Assembly (NCBI GenBank): GCA_944548615.1
Contig: OX155955.1
Location: 4,075,017 to 4,139,016 of the forward strand
Length of the DNA stretch: 64,000 nucleotides
Direction of reading: 5' to 3'
Source: Micropterix aruncella
Lineage: Eukaryota > Arthropoda > Insecta > Lepidoptera > Micropterigidae
Numbering within the stretch: position 1 is the stretch's first letter; the number at the start of each line of letters is the position of its first letter. This document shows, piece after piece, positions 11,901 through 23,900 of this stretch. The notes beneath the pieces are model-generated. The model was not told the origin of the DNA and did not search any database. It saw only the letters and a list, made by a program, of their open reading frames with translations. Both the position numbers and the translations under genes were made by a program.

Positions 11901-14900
11901 TTGGCCCACCTTTGTCCATTCCTCAATGGCCATACCTCTTTCTCAGCAGCGTATTACAGATTTGGTTATTTTATATTTCATAAATGAAGAAAAAGTACTG
12001 TTGGATAAAAGTTTTGTTGTTTTAAGAAAATTGGAACAAATCATTTTGAATTGGAATTTGGAATAATAAACAGGTGGAAATTATATATAATGGTATGTCT
12101 ATTTATGAGAGTCGAGCACACGGAAGTTATACAGTTTTGGATCAAAAACATTCCTCCGAAAAATCCTTATTTATATATTACAGAGAAAATGTCCGATTAG
12201 AATTGTACATTTCAGGTATTTTGATATTTCTTGAGACTTTCCTGAAATTATTTTAGTGATTAAAAATCAATAAATTGCAAACCCATACATCCAAAATAGC
12301 TTGTAACTCCAATCAAAACATCCAGCTTGTAACATCCAAAATAGCTTGTTTGAAGATAATATTGTTTTAAACATAATTTAAAACTAACTGAGTTAGAATC
12401 CATTGTGAATTTTTGATGACCGCGTGGTGCGCTCTGAGTGCCGGGCCACACGTTGCGATGCGGCGCCGCATCGCAAAGTTTTCGCTTATGCGTGTGGTGC
12501 GGCGCCGGAGCGCACCGTGTGGCATACCATGGATATTTGTATGAAGGACGCCGCAGCGGCACCGCATCGCGTGGCCCGTCTCTTAACATATATTATTCTG
12601 AATTACCTGTTTTAAAAACTGTTGTCTATTTAATAATCGGAGTAAATCGATTCAGATTCAAAATAATCTGCTTCAGAGAAATCTGGATTAATCACTGAAA
12701 GAACATTACGTTTAATGTAACTAAAATTACAGGTCTCAGTTATTATTAAAGATTGTTTGCAAAAACCTAATCAACTACCCTAAGAACACTTTATCATTTT
12801 GATTGGTGACTTGAATTCTTAGGCACAAATGTGTCAGTTTTTCATCATTTATGTATGTTTCATTATTAATTATTTTATGGTATTATAATTTATCTAACTT
12901 ATCGCATTTATAAGATGTTTTACCTTGCTCACTGTACATGATCCTGAACGTGTCAGAGTGTAAGTGGCCAAAGAATTGTCCGGCGACCACGTGCGCGTAG
13001 CGGCGCACCAACCGCAAGTATCTCTGGTTGTGTTCCGCCGTGTACGAACCGTGAAGGGGCGGCAAGCCTCCGCCGCCTCTCTCGTCCGCTCCTGGTGCAA
13101 CGTGACCCACTATGTAAACCTACAACAGCACAACAGCGATGTATTCTAGTGAAAAATGAAAAAAGAGGCTGCATGACAAGACAGAGTGGAATATTGACTT
13201 TTTAGAAATCATTGTTTTGTACGGCCTTTCAAAAATAGTTTTATTATAAAAACGCTCAATTAGGGTGAATACATCAACTTTTTACTGAAAATAAGTCCTA
13301 AATTCTTTTGATTATGCCACGGGTGTATATAGTGACATCCAGTGACAAATAATAAATCTGCACGATGAGAAAGAGTAAAATTTTGAATTTTTAGAACTCA
13401 TTGTTTTGTACAGCCTTAATCAAAGATTAAGTTAATATTTATTCCAGATACTTAATCAAAGATTTAGTATCTAGAATAATTAATATATTAATATTGAATA
13501 CCTCAACGGCTGTAAAGGCGAAAATGGAGTCCATTGGATCGGCGGAGCAGGCTGAAGGGGCACCCATCCCATCCCCCCAACAGGGAGCTAATCCCACATA
13601 TTGAGGTGTCTAGGTCATGTTGGAGCTGTACTGTCAGGCTCCCGTGTCTCAGGCCTCAGAACTGATAGACGGTTTCTCCCAGCGGGATTGCGACCCGGCG
13701 CCACTGGACGGTTTGCGCACCGGTCGCGAAGCCAATCGGTTGTGCATTCTGACTAATTGCTGAAGGGGTCTGGGAACTATGGAAATACACTGTTTCCTAA
13801 GCAGCGGGGGTGGAGGGTTGACCTGTTGTCATGCCACTCTTGAAATGACCTTGGGCCACTCGATCCCGTGTGGCACTACAAGTAAAGATAAAATCTAACT
13901 GAATTACCGCTGTAATACAACAGATAAAGGTCGCGTAAGCGACTTCGGACCCGTAATCAGTTAGGAGGACGGAGGTATCCTGAAGGTTAATTCCAGACCG
14001 ATATCCTGCCAAAACTGGTAGTTAAGGGGTGAGGATTCCGGCTAAGTACCTTTCCCGGTGCCTCGCCCTAAGGCGTCGGTCTCTAACGGGTTGTTGGTGA
14101 ACTAGACAATAGATTATCTTGTCCCCAAGTCTTCTACGCTCATCCCACGGCTAAAAGAACGACACCGCCCTACTGTACTGTCAGGCACGGTGGTGCAATA
14201 GAGTCGGTGGCGGAAGAGACCCTAGGGGTTTAACGGCAGCGCTCATAGTCCTAAAATTGGATTAGTGTCTTGGCGTCAGGTGGCAACCGACCGTAAAACA
14301 TCATAGCCACTTTTTTCCTTGTCCATGACACGACACAATATGTCATCCCTCGTAAGCGACGGTAAAACAGCAGGGAATCCGGGAATCGAACCCGTAGCCT
14401 TACAATGTAAGTTCGGGCGATCTAACCATTATTCCAGTGGGCCGTGTGGCAATATATAATATCTTGTAGTACCTGCATTCCATGTTAGTATAACTATTAT
14501 TCACGCTCTATACTAATTACATTAATAGTATAAACGAAGCAATTAGGGACTAAGGATTAAATTCTGGTGTTGTGTTTGGGTCCAACATGAAATGTCTTCA
14601 TCAGCATGGCGGGGTGCCTCGGACTTGGGCGTGGTGGACGCGTTCATGTAACAATAGCCTTATAATAAGACGTGGCATTTAGACCGATGACCATTTCATG
14701 TTATAACAAATGGCAATTCCCCAAATGGGAATATCACGTGCTGCTACTAGTTACCACGTCATCCCCTTCCCCTCCCTCCCCTCCCCCCCAAGCTTGGGCT
14801 GCCAAGCCATAAACGAAAGGTGTACAAGCTTATGATTATTATAAAAGGAAGCTGTTTACCCGCTAGTGATTTAACTTTCTAAATTACTACTGCTTAGAAA

Positions 14901-17900
14901 ATGTTAGATTAAAGAAATATATGCTTTAATAATGTCTACTGTATATAATAATTTGCAATTTATTGAATCTATAATAAAATAATCTAAGTCATATTTATGG
15001 AGTGTTACAGCGTTATGTGCCTAAGATATTAATGAATTATGTATATGGTAATTACTTCAACCTAGAGTTGGTCAGATCTAAGGTCAGTCCGATCTTAGGT
15101 TACATGTCGTCAGATCTTCATATATCCAGTCAGATACAGTCAGGCTCAGGTCATATTACTTCATGGTGTAGAAAACTGGACCCCAATCATCTAACCTATG
15201 CATCAAGCCAAATCACAAATCAGTAGCTACCCAAATATATTTAATCCTGAAAGTCACTGTTACAGTATGCCCTTAAATATAAAATATAATATACATACGT
15301 GGTTTAGTAAATATGTAATTGGTAAAATTTTACTTTGAAAGCTTTTTAGATTGATATTATCATTTTAGAAACAATTCTAGTACACAGATATATAAAGGCC
15401 CAAGATACGATATAAATTAACGTAGATATCATAATATGATCTATACAGCGAGAAATCCACAGCCTAAATTCGGTAAAATGCCTAAAATATCGCTAAATAA
15501 AATATCGCGTAATCGCTACAGATAAATAAAATAAAAAACTTCAAAAGAAATCGTTCAATCAAAAGGTCCAAGAATATTCGAATTGGACTTAAATCCCGTC
15601 ATAGTTTACAACTTGTTATTAAAATGCAGCCAATAAAATCACTTGTATATATTTTGCGGAGTTTTAATGTTTTCAGGAGAACTGTTGATGAATTTTGCTA
15701 AAAAATATATAAAATTTGTAATATATCTAACTTATTGGGAAAATTTATTTATTTATAATAACAATTTACACTCTAATACAATAAAATGGAAACTGAAAAT
15801 CATAAAACCATGAACGTTGATTTTTATCTAATTTCGTCTATAGATATCACGCGGCATAGTTTATATTAGGATATAAACGTTGATTTACGTCGCACCTACC
15901 TATCCTTATTTAATTTGTAGCAGATAATTTTATAAAAATATGCATGGGATAAATGATATTTCACTGTGTAAAAATAGTTTATTGAGCCACAACGTACATT
16001 TTTAAAAATATTTTAGCTATAGATGAAGACACAACAGCGCGGTGTACCAGACACCCAAAGCCCAGAGCGGGCGAGTGCGGGTTATTGAACAGTTAAAGAC
16101 TCTCATGTTAACTGTGAGCCGAGGCAGGCGGTGCTGAGGCGATATGCAGTGTCAAAGAGTCGCGTAGGCAGTACTGCTTCGCAATGCAATTGCTGTAGAT
16201 CGATCCGGTATTGTGGACTTTGTTACAAAGTATGTTACAAATAAAATCGGCCGACTTATCACCTAACACTGATATTTTAAATTATAAGATTGTGATCTAG
16301 ATCAGACTTAACCAAGGTAGTAATCTAGAGATATAATTAATAAAAGTAGAAGATTGAATTTTAGCTTACCATTTCATTTTTGATAACAGCTTTGGCCAAA
16401 ACTTTCTCAAACCAACTCCACTGTTGCAGAGCTAATGCGTGCAGTGGCTGCCTCGTTCTCTCGTCTATGAATAGATTCGTATTCAATACTACGATTCTAA
16501 GCTTACTATGGGACTGCTCTATAGTGTAGTATCCACCTGATGAAAATAATAGTGATAGAATTATAGCATAAATAAAAATTAAAACGGAATTGATATTTAA
16601 GAATAAAAAGACAATATGTTGACTAAAATAAGACACTTGTCGGCTGAGCCAAGCGAAGCTTTGCGAAGCCTATAACCCCAGATGGGAGGCAATTAAAACG
16701 AGGACGCGTTGTCCTATATTGAAATCTCTTATGCCAATAGGTTTTATTGGCATGAGAAATTTCTTCAAAGGAAAAATTTAGGTTTCCGCACTAATGATAG
16801 AAATGGGAGCTGTCATATAAACGCGCTTTTTTTGGTATGTATGTTCACGATTACTAGAGAAAGGATAATATCGTACTGTTCAAAAACATCTCACTTTCAA
16901 AAAATATCACCATTTCATTCTCATTAATTTTCTTATTATGATCAATAAAATCGGGCTTCGGATTCATACCGGTTTCGAAAGTCTGCAACGCTTCCGTGGG
17001 CAACCAGTGCATCCACATGTGATTCAGTTCTGCAGATGGAAGAGGATCTTCGTGTCCTAAGGCCGGAAAGACAAATTGCGAGCTGAAGGTTCGACTAAGC
17101 AGATCAGTCACGTTCCTCAAGAGCGCCACTCTTTGCATAGGGTTTAGATCAAGGTTTGAAGCGACAGCATCTCTATGAACAGAAAAATAATAAACGCCTT
17201 TATGCCTATACTTACACATATACTTACAATACAACTTCATATTTCTACATATTTACACTACAAGAATCCTTGTAAAGAACAATCGATTTTCGACCAAGCT
17301 TTACTTTAACCGATAATGGAAATCAAACATAATCATGCTTTCGCTATTCATTACTTAAAATATTGATTTTATTCGTATCTATGCCGGTTATTTTTATATA
17401 TATTTTTTATGACCTGACAAGTCGAATAAATTAACATAATATCATTAATCATTATTATTTCTAGGACTATTCTAATAATATACTATTAACCTGTGATTGC
17501 TTCTAAATGTTACTTTGAGTATTTATTAAAATTTTATTTCTTTGACTAGTTACTGTAAATAATAAAAATACCATTCAAAATTATTAATACCAAAATTAAA
17601 TATTTCTCGTGTAATTACTGCTCCATATGTCAGCTTATAGTAGATCGGAACAGCTCTCAAACAAATCAACACAATAAGGCACCGGAAAGGCGAATCACGA
17701 CAGAACTACTGAAAGCGGGTGGAACACCGGTACCTACTTAAAGTCCTTCACAAGTTATTTCATTCCGTCATCTGCGAGTGTACAACGCCAGGGGCGTGGA
17801 GCAGGAGCGTGTTAATTCTGTTCTTTAAGAAAGGTGACAATACCCTATTAAAAAAATAAAAGACCATTTTGCTTCTGAGCCACGTATATAAGCTGTTTTC

Positions 17901-20900
17901 GACAATAATTACAAATATATTCACTCGTAGGCTCGACGACTTTCAACATTCCGAACAAGCCAGGTTCCATCAAGGCTTCGATACCGTAGACCGTAGTGTA
18001 TGCATATACACTACGGCAGATCATACGGAATACGGAAGAGTATAATCGGTCGCTATCATGTGTGGACTACGAAAAATTCTTTGATTCAGTCGAGACCTGG
18101 GCAGTGCTACCAAAGATGGCAAATAGACTACAGGTATATATATCGAAGTGTTGAAGTGTTTGTATAACAAGGCCACCATGTGTACCTACCCGAATTCAGT
18201 ATCAGAGCATAAATAGAATAACTTTAGAATAGAATAACTTTATTTTGCTATGAAAACATAACTTAATGAATATTACACTGGTTTTATAAAAAGACAATTT
18301 ATACACAAATGGCAAACTTATCGCTTTAGCGATATCCTACAGTCAACCATTTGATAAATAAATTCCTTATTTTCACAGTACAATATATAAAGAAGAAGTA
18401 AAGTTAAATTTTAAATAAACTTATAGAAATATATGTCAATAACTTATGCTAAGGTTGCCCAGGGATGGATAAAGGAGAGGACAAGGTGAGGTATTTGGTT
18501 AGTGGCTGTGTAAAAATAAATGTTTCTTCAACAACTTTTTGAAAGTATGCAGCGAAGGTGCATGCCTGATAGAGTGAGGGAGCTGATTCAATAAACGAGC
18601 AGAATGGACTATAAAGGAGAACGTGTAAACAGAAGAATTATGTATCGGAATGGCTAGTGTGTTATCCCAGCTTGATCGAAGTGGAAGACCGTGGCCTCCC
18701 AAAGGGTGGAAATTCTCCCTGAGATAGGAGGGTGAAGTGAGGTTATTGAGTATATTGTATAGTAGCGACAACGTATGCAGATTTCTTCGATAGCGAATAA
18801 GAAGCCGATGAAGTTGCTCACGAAAACAGCTAACGTGGTCGAACTTTCGCAAATTAAAAACATACCTGAGTAAGATATTTTGCAGACGCTCCAGCTTGTT
18901 TAAAATAACCTCATGCCATCTTTATAACAAAAATCACCGTAGTCAAGTATAGGCGTTAAGAGTATGGACACAATCATTTATTTATGTGACATGGGGAGAA
19001 ATCTTTGAAGCCGCCGGAGACTATGAAAACTATGGAAAATGCGACGACTTACTTGGTTTACTTGATCTTGCCAAGAAAGATACTGATCTATTAAAATTCC
19101 AAGGTTTTTAAAATTTTTGGTATATTCGACAATTTTTCCATTTACACAAATTAGCCTTAATGATGAAGTATCTATTTTTGACAACGTTTTTTTTCCGCCT
19201 ATCACAATTGCTTGCGGTTTATTTGGATTTATAATTATACCATATTTTGTAGCCCAAGCAGATATTTGATCTAAATCGGAGTTCATTATAGACACTGCTG
19301 TGCAAAGGTCATCTGGCCTAGCATGATAATAGATTTGAATGTCGTCAGCGTAAAGATGGTATGATGATGATGATAAATCCAATCCAATGGCAAAAGGGGG
19401 TGAGACAGGTAGACATTTTTGATCTCTTCTGTTCAGAAACTCTTCACCTCTGCATTGGAGGATGTTTTCAAGCTTTTGAAGTAGGATAGACATACAATCA
19501 ACATTAATGGCGAATAAATCACTCACCGTCGATTCGCCGATGATGTAGTTATCATGGCGGAATCAATGGACGATTTTGACACAATGCTCAGAGACTTCAA
19601 TACCGTCACCCAACAGGTGGGTCTAGAAATGAACATGGGTAAGACAAAAATTATGTCGAATACCCATGTCGCATCCATACCGGTACATGTTGAGAACGAT
19701 ACTATTGAAGCTATAAACCAATATACGCAGACTCGATTTCGACAAAGACGTCTGCCGACGAATCCAACTCGAATAGGCAGCATTTAGGAAACTACGCCAT
19801 ATCTTCCCATCACAAATAACGCAGAGCCTCAAGACGAAAGTCTATAATTCGTGCATGTTGCCATATACGGCACTGAGACGTGGTCGTTAACTATTGGCCT
19901 CAAACACAAGCTCAAAGTCGCACAACAAGTCATGGAGAGAGCTACGCTTGGAGTTTCACTGCGTGAAATGAGGAAATCCGAAATGAGGAAATCCGCAGAA
20001 GAACCAAGGTCACTGGCATAGCTCAAAGTAAATAACCAACTTGAAATGGCAATGGGCATGCCATATAGCTCGCAATACCGACAACCGTTGGGAAAAAAAC
20101 TTTTAGAATGGCGACCACGATCCGGCAGACGCAAAGTGGGATGGGACCCCACAAAATGACATCGCCGCGGTAGCAGGAAGTAAGTAGATGGAGGCGGCTC
20201 AAAACCGCTCGTCATGGGATTCTATAGGGGAGGCCTATGTCCAACAGTGGACATCGACCGGCTGATGATGATGATGATGATAATGTCTAGCCGACATACA
20301 GCAAGTTTATCGTAAGCACGCATAGTTTTCTGGGGTAATTAGCTTGTACTTGAAATTGTACGTCCTGTGGGAAATTTGTATTTTGGTCCCAAAACATCTT
20401 CTGTACTATATCTACAATAGAGATCTACCTATCTATCTATCTAATAATGACATAAACTGGCAATGATGTAAATCAATGTAAACATAACTAACCAACTATC
20501 TACATTTGTATATGATTATCAAGAGAACCTTATTAACTGAAGAAACATATAGCATTATGGTTTTCAAATGATTGAAGTTTAATAAATCTATGGCCATAGA
20601 TTTGCTATAATTGTCAAATGTACTTTTTGACTTTGAGGCCAAATGTAGTTTTAACTATCCGCAATCGTAACATGGATATTTTAATGTTTAAATACAGAAT
20701 CATCTTTTAATTTGACTTTATACCTAAATTCGGGTCAAAGTCGGAGGCCGAAACTATAGATATATCAATTTTGATAGGATCTTCAATTTTTAGAATAATA
20801 ATATTTTCCATCTCTATATCCTAATATATTAAACTTTCTATCGAGTGTACCCAATACATATTAATGATATAAATAAAGTTTACCCAGTCCATAAAACGAA

Positions 20901-23900
20901 TTCTACGTTATCTCCGTGTCTGGTCCTCATGTGTTGGGAAGCAGACTCTATAAGTGTCCAAGGACTATCACAGGCGGGATCCCCGAATTCCCCGAGTGGT
21001 TTCTGGTAACCTGAATTACCGCGGCTGTCCATGCGCCAACAATCTGCCAATAAATGAAGAAATGAAGGTTTATTCAGAGCAAGCGGTAAAAGCCGTAATT
21101 TAAAAACATTAATAATAAAACCAACAAATAAAAAATCAATTATACATGTGTATCTATTTACAATTTATATTTATTAATTTACTTAAGAAATCCTTAAGAA
21201 GTTGTTGAAATACGAGTATGCCTTATTTAGGTAATGCTATTATACACAAAGAAAAGTTACTACTAATATGTAATTCTATTTATAATGCTCGGATGATCCC
21301 GCACTAATATTTAAAAATTTATAAAAAGTACATTTGACAAATATAGCAAATCTATGGCCATAGATTTATTAGTTAAGGAATAATAAGTAAACTGGGTTAC
21401 ATTCTTTGGGTAACTTGTTTTACTAATCTTTACATAACATCACTACACAGTACATAACATTTTTCTATTATTTCGAAGTTTTGATTCATTTAGAAAAACT
21501 AATATTAGGTTAATATTCTAACAATTCTTCCAGGAACTAGAATTTTCATTGAAAAAAAACGAATATTTACCACGTGGAACCAGTTGATAGTTTGCCCGAT
21601 ATTTCGACAAATCCTCACTTGCCGTCTTCTCAGTATGAATTTGATTGCGACTGCCACGTACGCTGCATGCCGCTACACCCGCTGGCGTAGATTGAAGCCA
21701 TGGGTATTTGTCGATTAGCGATGAACAGTTGCAACCTTATTGTCCCCGTGAAGACGGCAAATGAAACTATGTCAAAGCGCCGGGAAAACTACCTACCTAC
21801 CTTCTCCACTCTAACCTTAACTACTAACTACTACCCATTTTAAACTAAGTAATGATTCTAAATTTATTAGGGATATTATGTAGGTATTTAAATTTACCAA
21901 ATTATTACAAATATTCGGTCCAATAACCTATACCGATTTTAGTACTTATTTCAGAGAGTGATTAACCGATCATAAAATGGCGCCTTGCCTAGTTAGTTAT
22001 GAGTCAATTGTGGTAATAAGAGTGAAAATATATTTTTATTACATAAAAAAAGTTGCCACTTTAAGAATTTACATGCATGTAAAAGTTAGAATAAGATGGC
22101 ATCTAAAAAAATCGGTTGTGCCAACCTGAGATTTTCCCGGCAAGTAGCCAGGGACTTATTTCATCTAAATATTCATTTCATATTGTAACAAAAACAGCAT
22201 ATTTTGTTGTTTTGTTTTTGCGCCTTTGTGCAGATTATGTTCGCTGCAACTGTTTTTCATGGTTTCCTATTGTTTTTTATGTTTCCTGTCCAAATCCAGT
22301 GCCGATTAATATATAGCCCACCCTCTGAGATCGTTTTTTTTTTTGGTTAACTTTTTTTTTTTAATTTCTTTCTGTTATTTTTTTTCTCTTTCAATTAGTT
22401 TCCTTCTTTATCTTTAAAAGTAAGGTGGCGTCCTTTTTACATTCATTCTTTTGGATTTTGGTGGATTCTGCCGTGTTTCATCTAAACACGGTAAGTTAGA
22501 AATTAGAGGTTATAATATATAAAGTCGATGAGCAGTTGGCGAAAATTCCTTTTAATATCAAATATTATTTGTTTCACTTGATGAGGTATTCCAAGCAAAT
22601 GTTTACATTTTGATTTCGGTCCAAATATGTGTACTAAATTTCAATTCTCTAAGTTCAATATTACGAGATTGAAATATGACTAGTGTGCTCCCTGGTAAAC
22701 CGATTGCAATCAAAACCTTTTCAACTATTGCCATAAGCAAATGATGCCATCATTCCGAATTTCCCCTTAATCGGACTAAGCGATTGGGAGCTATCGTGAA
22801 GAAATACACAGACACATGGACATACTGACAGACTTCCATATGGAAATGGTCTTAACAGCCCTACCTATACGAACATGCGTGATACATCCGCTATTTTATC
22901 GCCCAAGCGCAACAAAGGTATCCCGTAGGTTAAAAAAAAACAAACAAAAAAAACCGAAATCCACATAGAGTACGTGATAAAGATAAAGATAAAAAGTATT
23001 TATTTCCAATACAACCATACAATTGTGTAGGAATAACAGTAATTAATCACTAATTACTCAATTTAGCCAAGAGATGATATACAATATATAACTTTAAACT
23101 TACCAACTTACGAAAACAAATACTATATAATAACAGTTTACAACAAAACAATTAACGGTAAATAATATGTGTTAGATTAAATGGGTAGATACGATGCTAT
23201 GTATTTTCAAAATATTTTAAGAAGTCGTTATGAGCATACATGTTGATTTTAAGTAGATAGACTCGGATGGATCTCTTGAAAATGTCGATATTTTTAATCG
23301 CTTTTAATCTGTCGGGCAATTTATTGAAAAGTTTGAGGCCTAAGTATCGACTAGTCGCTTGGAACTTGGCAGGACGTGCTACGAACGGTTGGAGATACAG
23401 GGTTTTATTCCTGGTGTCATGCCGATGTACTTCCTCGTGGGATATGGCCGAGCTCTTATTGCAATAGAATTCGCAAAGAGCTTCTTGAGCAAAAATCGCA
23501 TATACCTATGGTCAATATCCCTAGTTTTTGGAAGTGTTCACGACATGACTACGTCAAATTGTTCATACGATACTAAATACAAGAAAGGGTCATAAATAGG
23601 TAAATTGTTTAAAAAAATACGGTTTATTGTAAACAAGTTTTGTTATTAAGAAATTTAACGAAAAAAACCTAAAGGTGGTTATCCATTAGGTTCGCGCACC
23701 AACTCTGCTCCGCGCACCTGCAACTGTTCCAGTAGTGGATACTTAGGTGCTCCTGGAGCGTGCAACATTGCACGCTCCGCGACGAGCGCTCCAAGCCGTG
23801 GCGGTAAATGCGCGAACACAATTTGGTGCGCAGTGCGTTCGTGGACGCGAGCGAAGGTGGAGCGATGTAAAACGTTGGTGGGTACGTCTCGCGCATCACG

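Larger units (their letters stand above)
17640..20250 (+). pseudogene. RTE-type reverse transcriptase relic
   Basis: The longest open piece, 19554-19787, gives ESMDDFDTMLRDFNTVTQQV and onwards, the palm/thumb segment after the A-D-D box. Upstream (from about 19400) the same element can be read through FTSALEDVF-like sequence with frameshifts. Downstream, several stops and frameshifts lead to the element's GRRKVGWDPT-like end. The endonuclease domain and RT N-terminus are absent. It is a dead copy; its age is greater than that of the LINE inserted in it. Confidence 0.65.
17640..20283 (+). mobile_element. RTE-like LINE, interrupted by another LINE
   Basis: Degenerate coding sequence on the plus strand resumes after an insertion (18215-19398). 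The left part has blocks translating near PAELLKAGGTP and CVDYEKFFDSVETWAV. The right part has RFADDVVIMAES (catalytic A-D-D), QQVGLEMNMGKTKIMSN and a conserved tail before a (GAT)n at 20264-20283, as in RTE-type elements of Lepidoptera. It lies in the SMPDL3-like intron in antisense orientation. Confidence 0.7.

Noticed and set aside
12260..12698. Several overlapping ORFs of 60-109 codons on both strands
   Set aside because: They run through the GC-rich palindromic MITE and adjoining AT-rich DNA, with no domain and no agreement between frames.
13797..14012. Minus-strand 71-codon ORF in the SMPDL3-like intron
   Set aside because: It lies in family R copy 4 and lacks any counterpart in the other copies.
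19399..19526. ATG-initiated start of the inserted LINE ORF on minus
   Set aside because: Sequence right of about 19398 belongs to the RTE element on plus; the LINE itself is truncated there.
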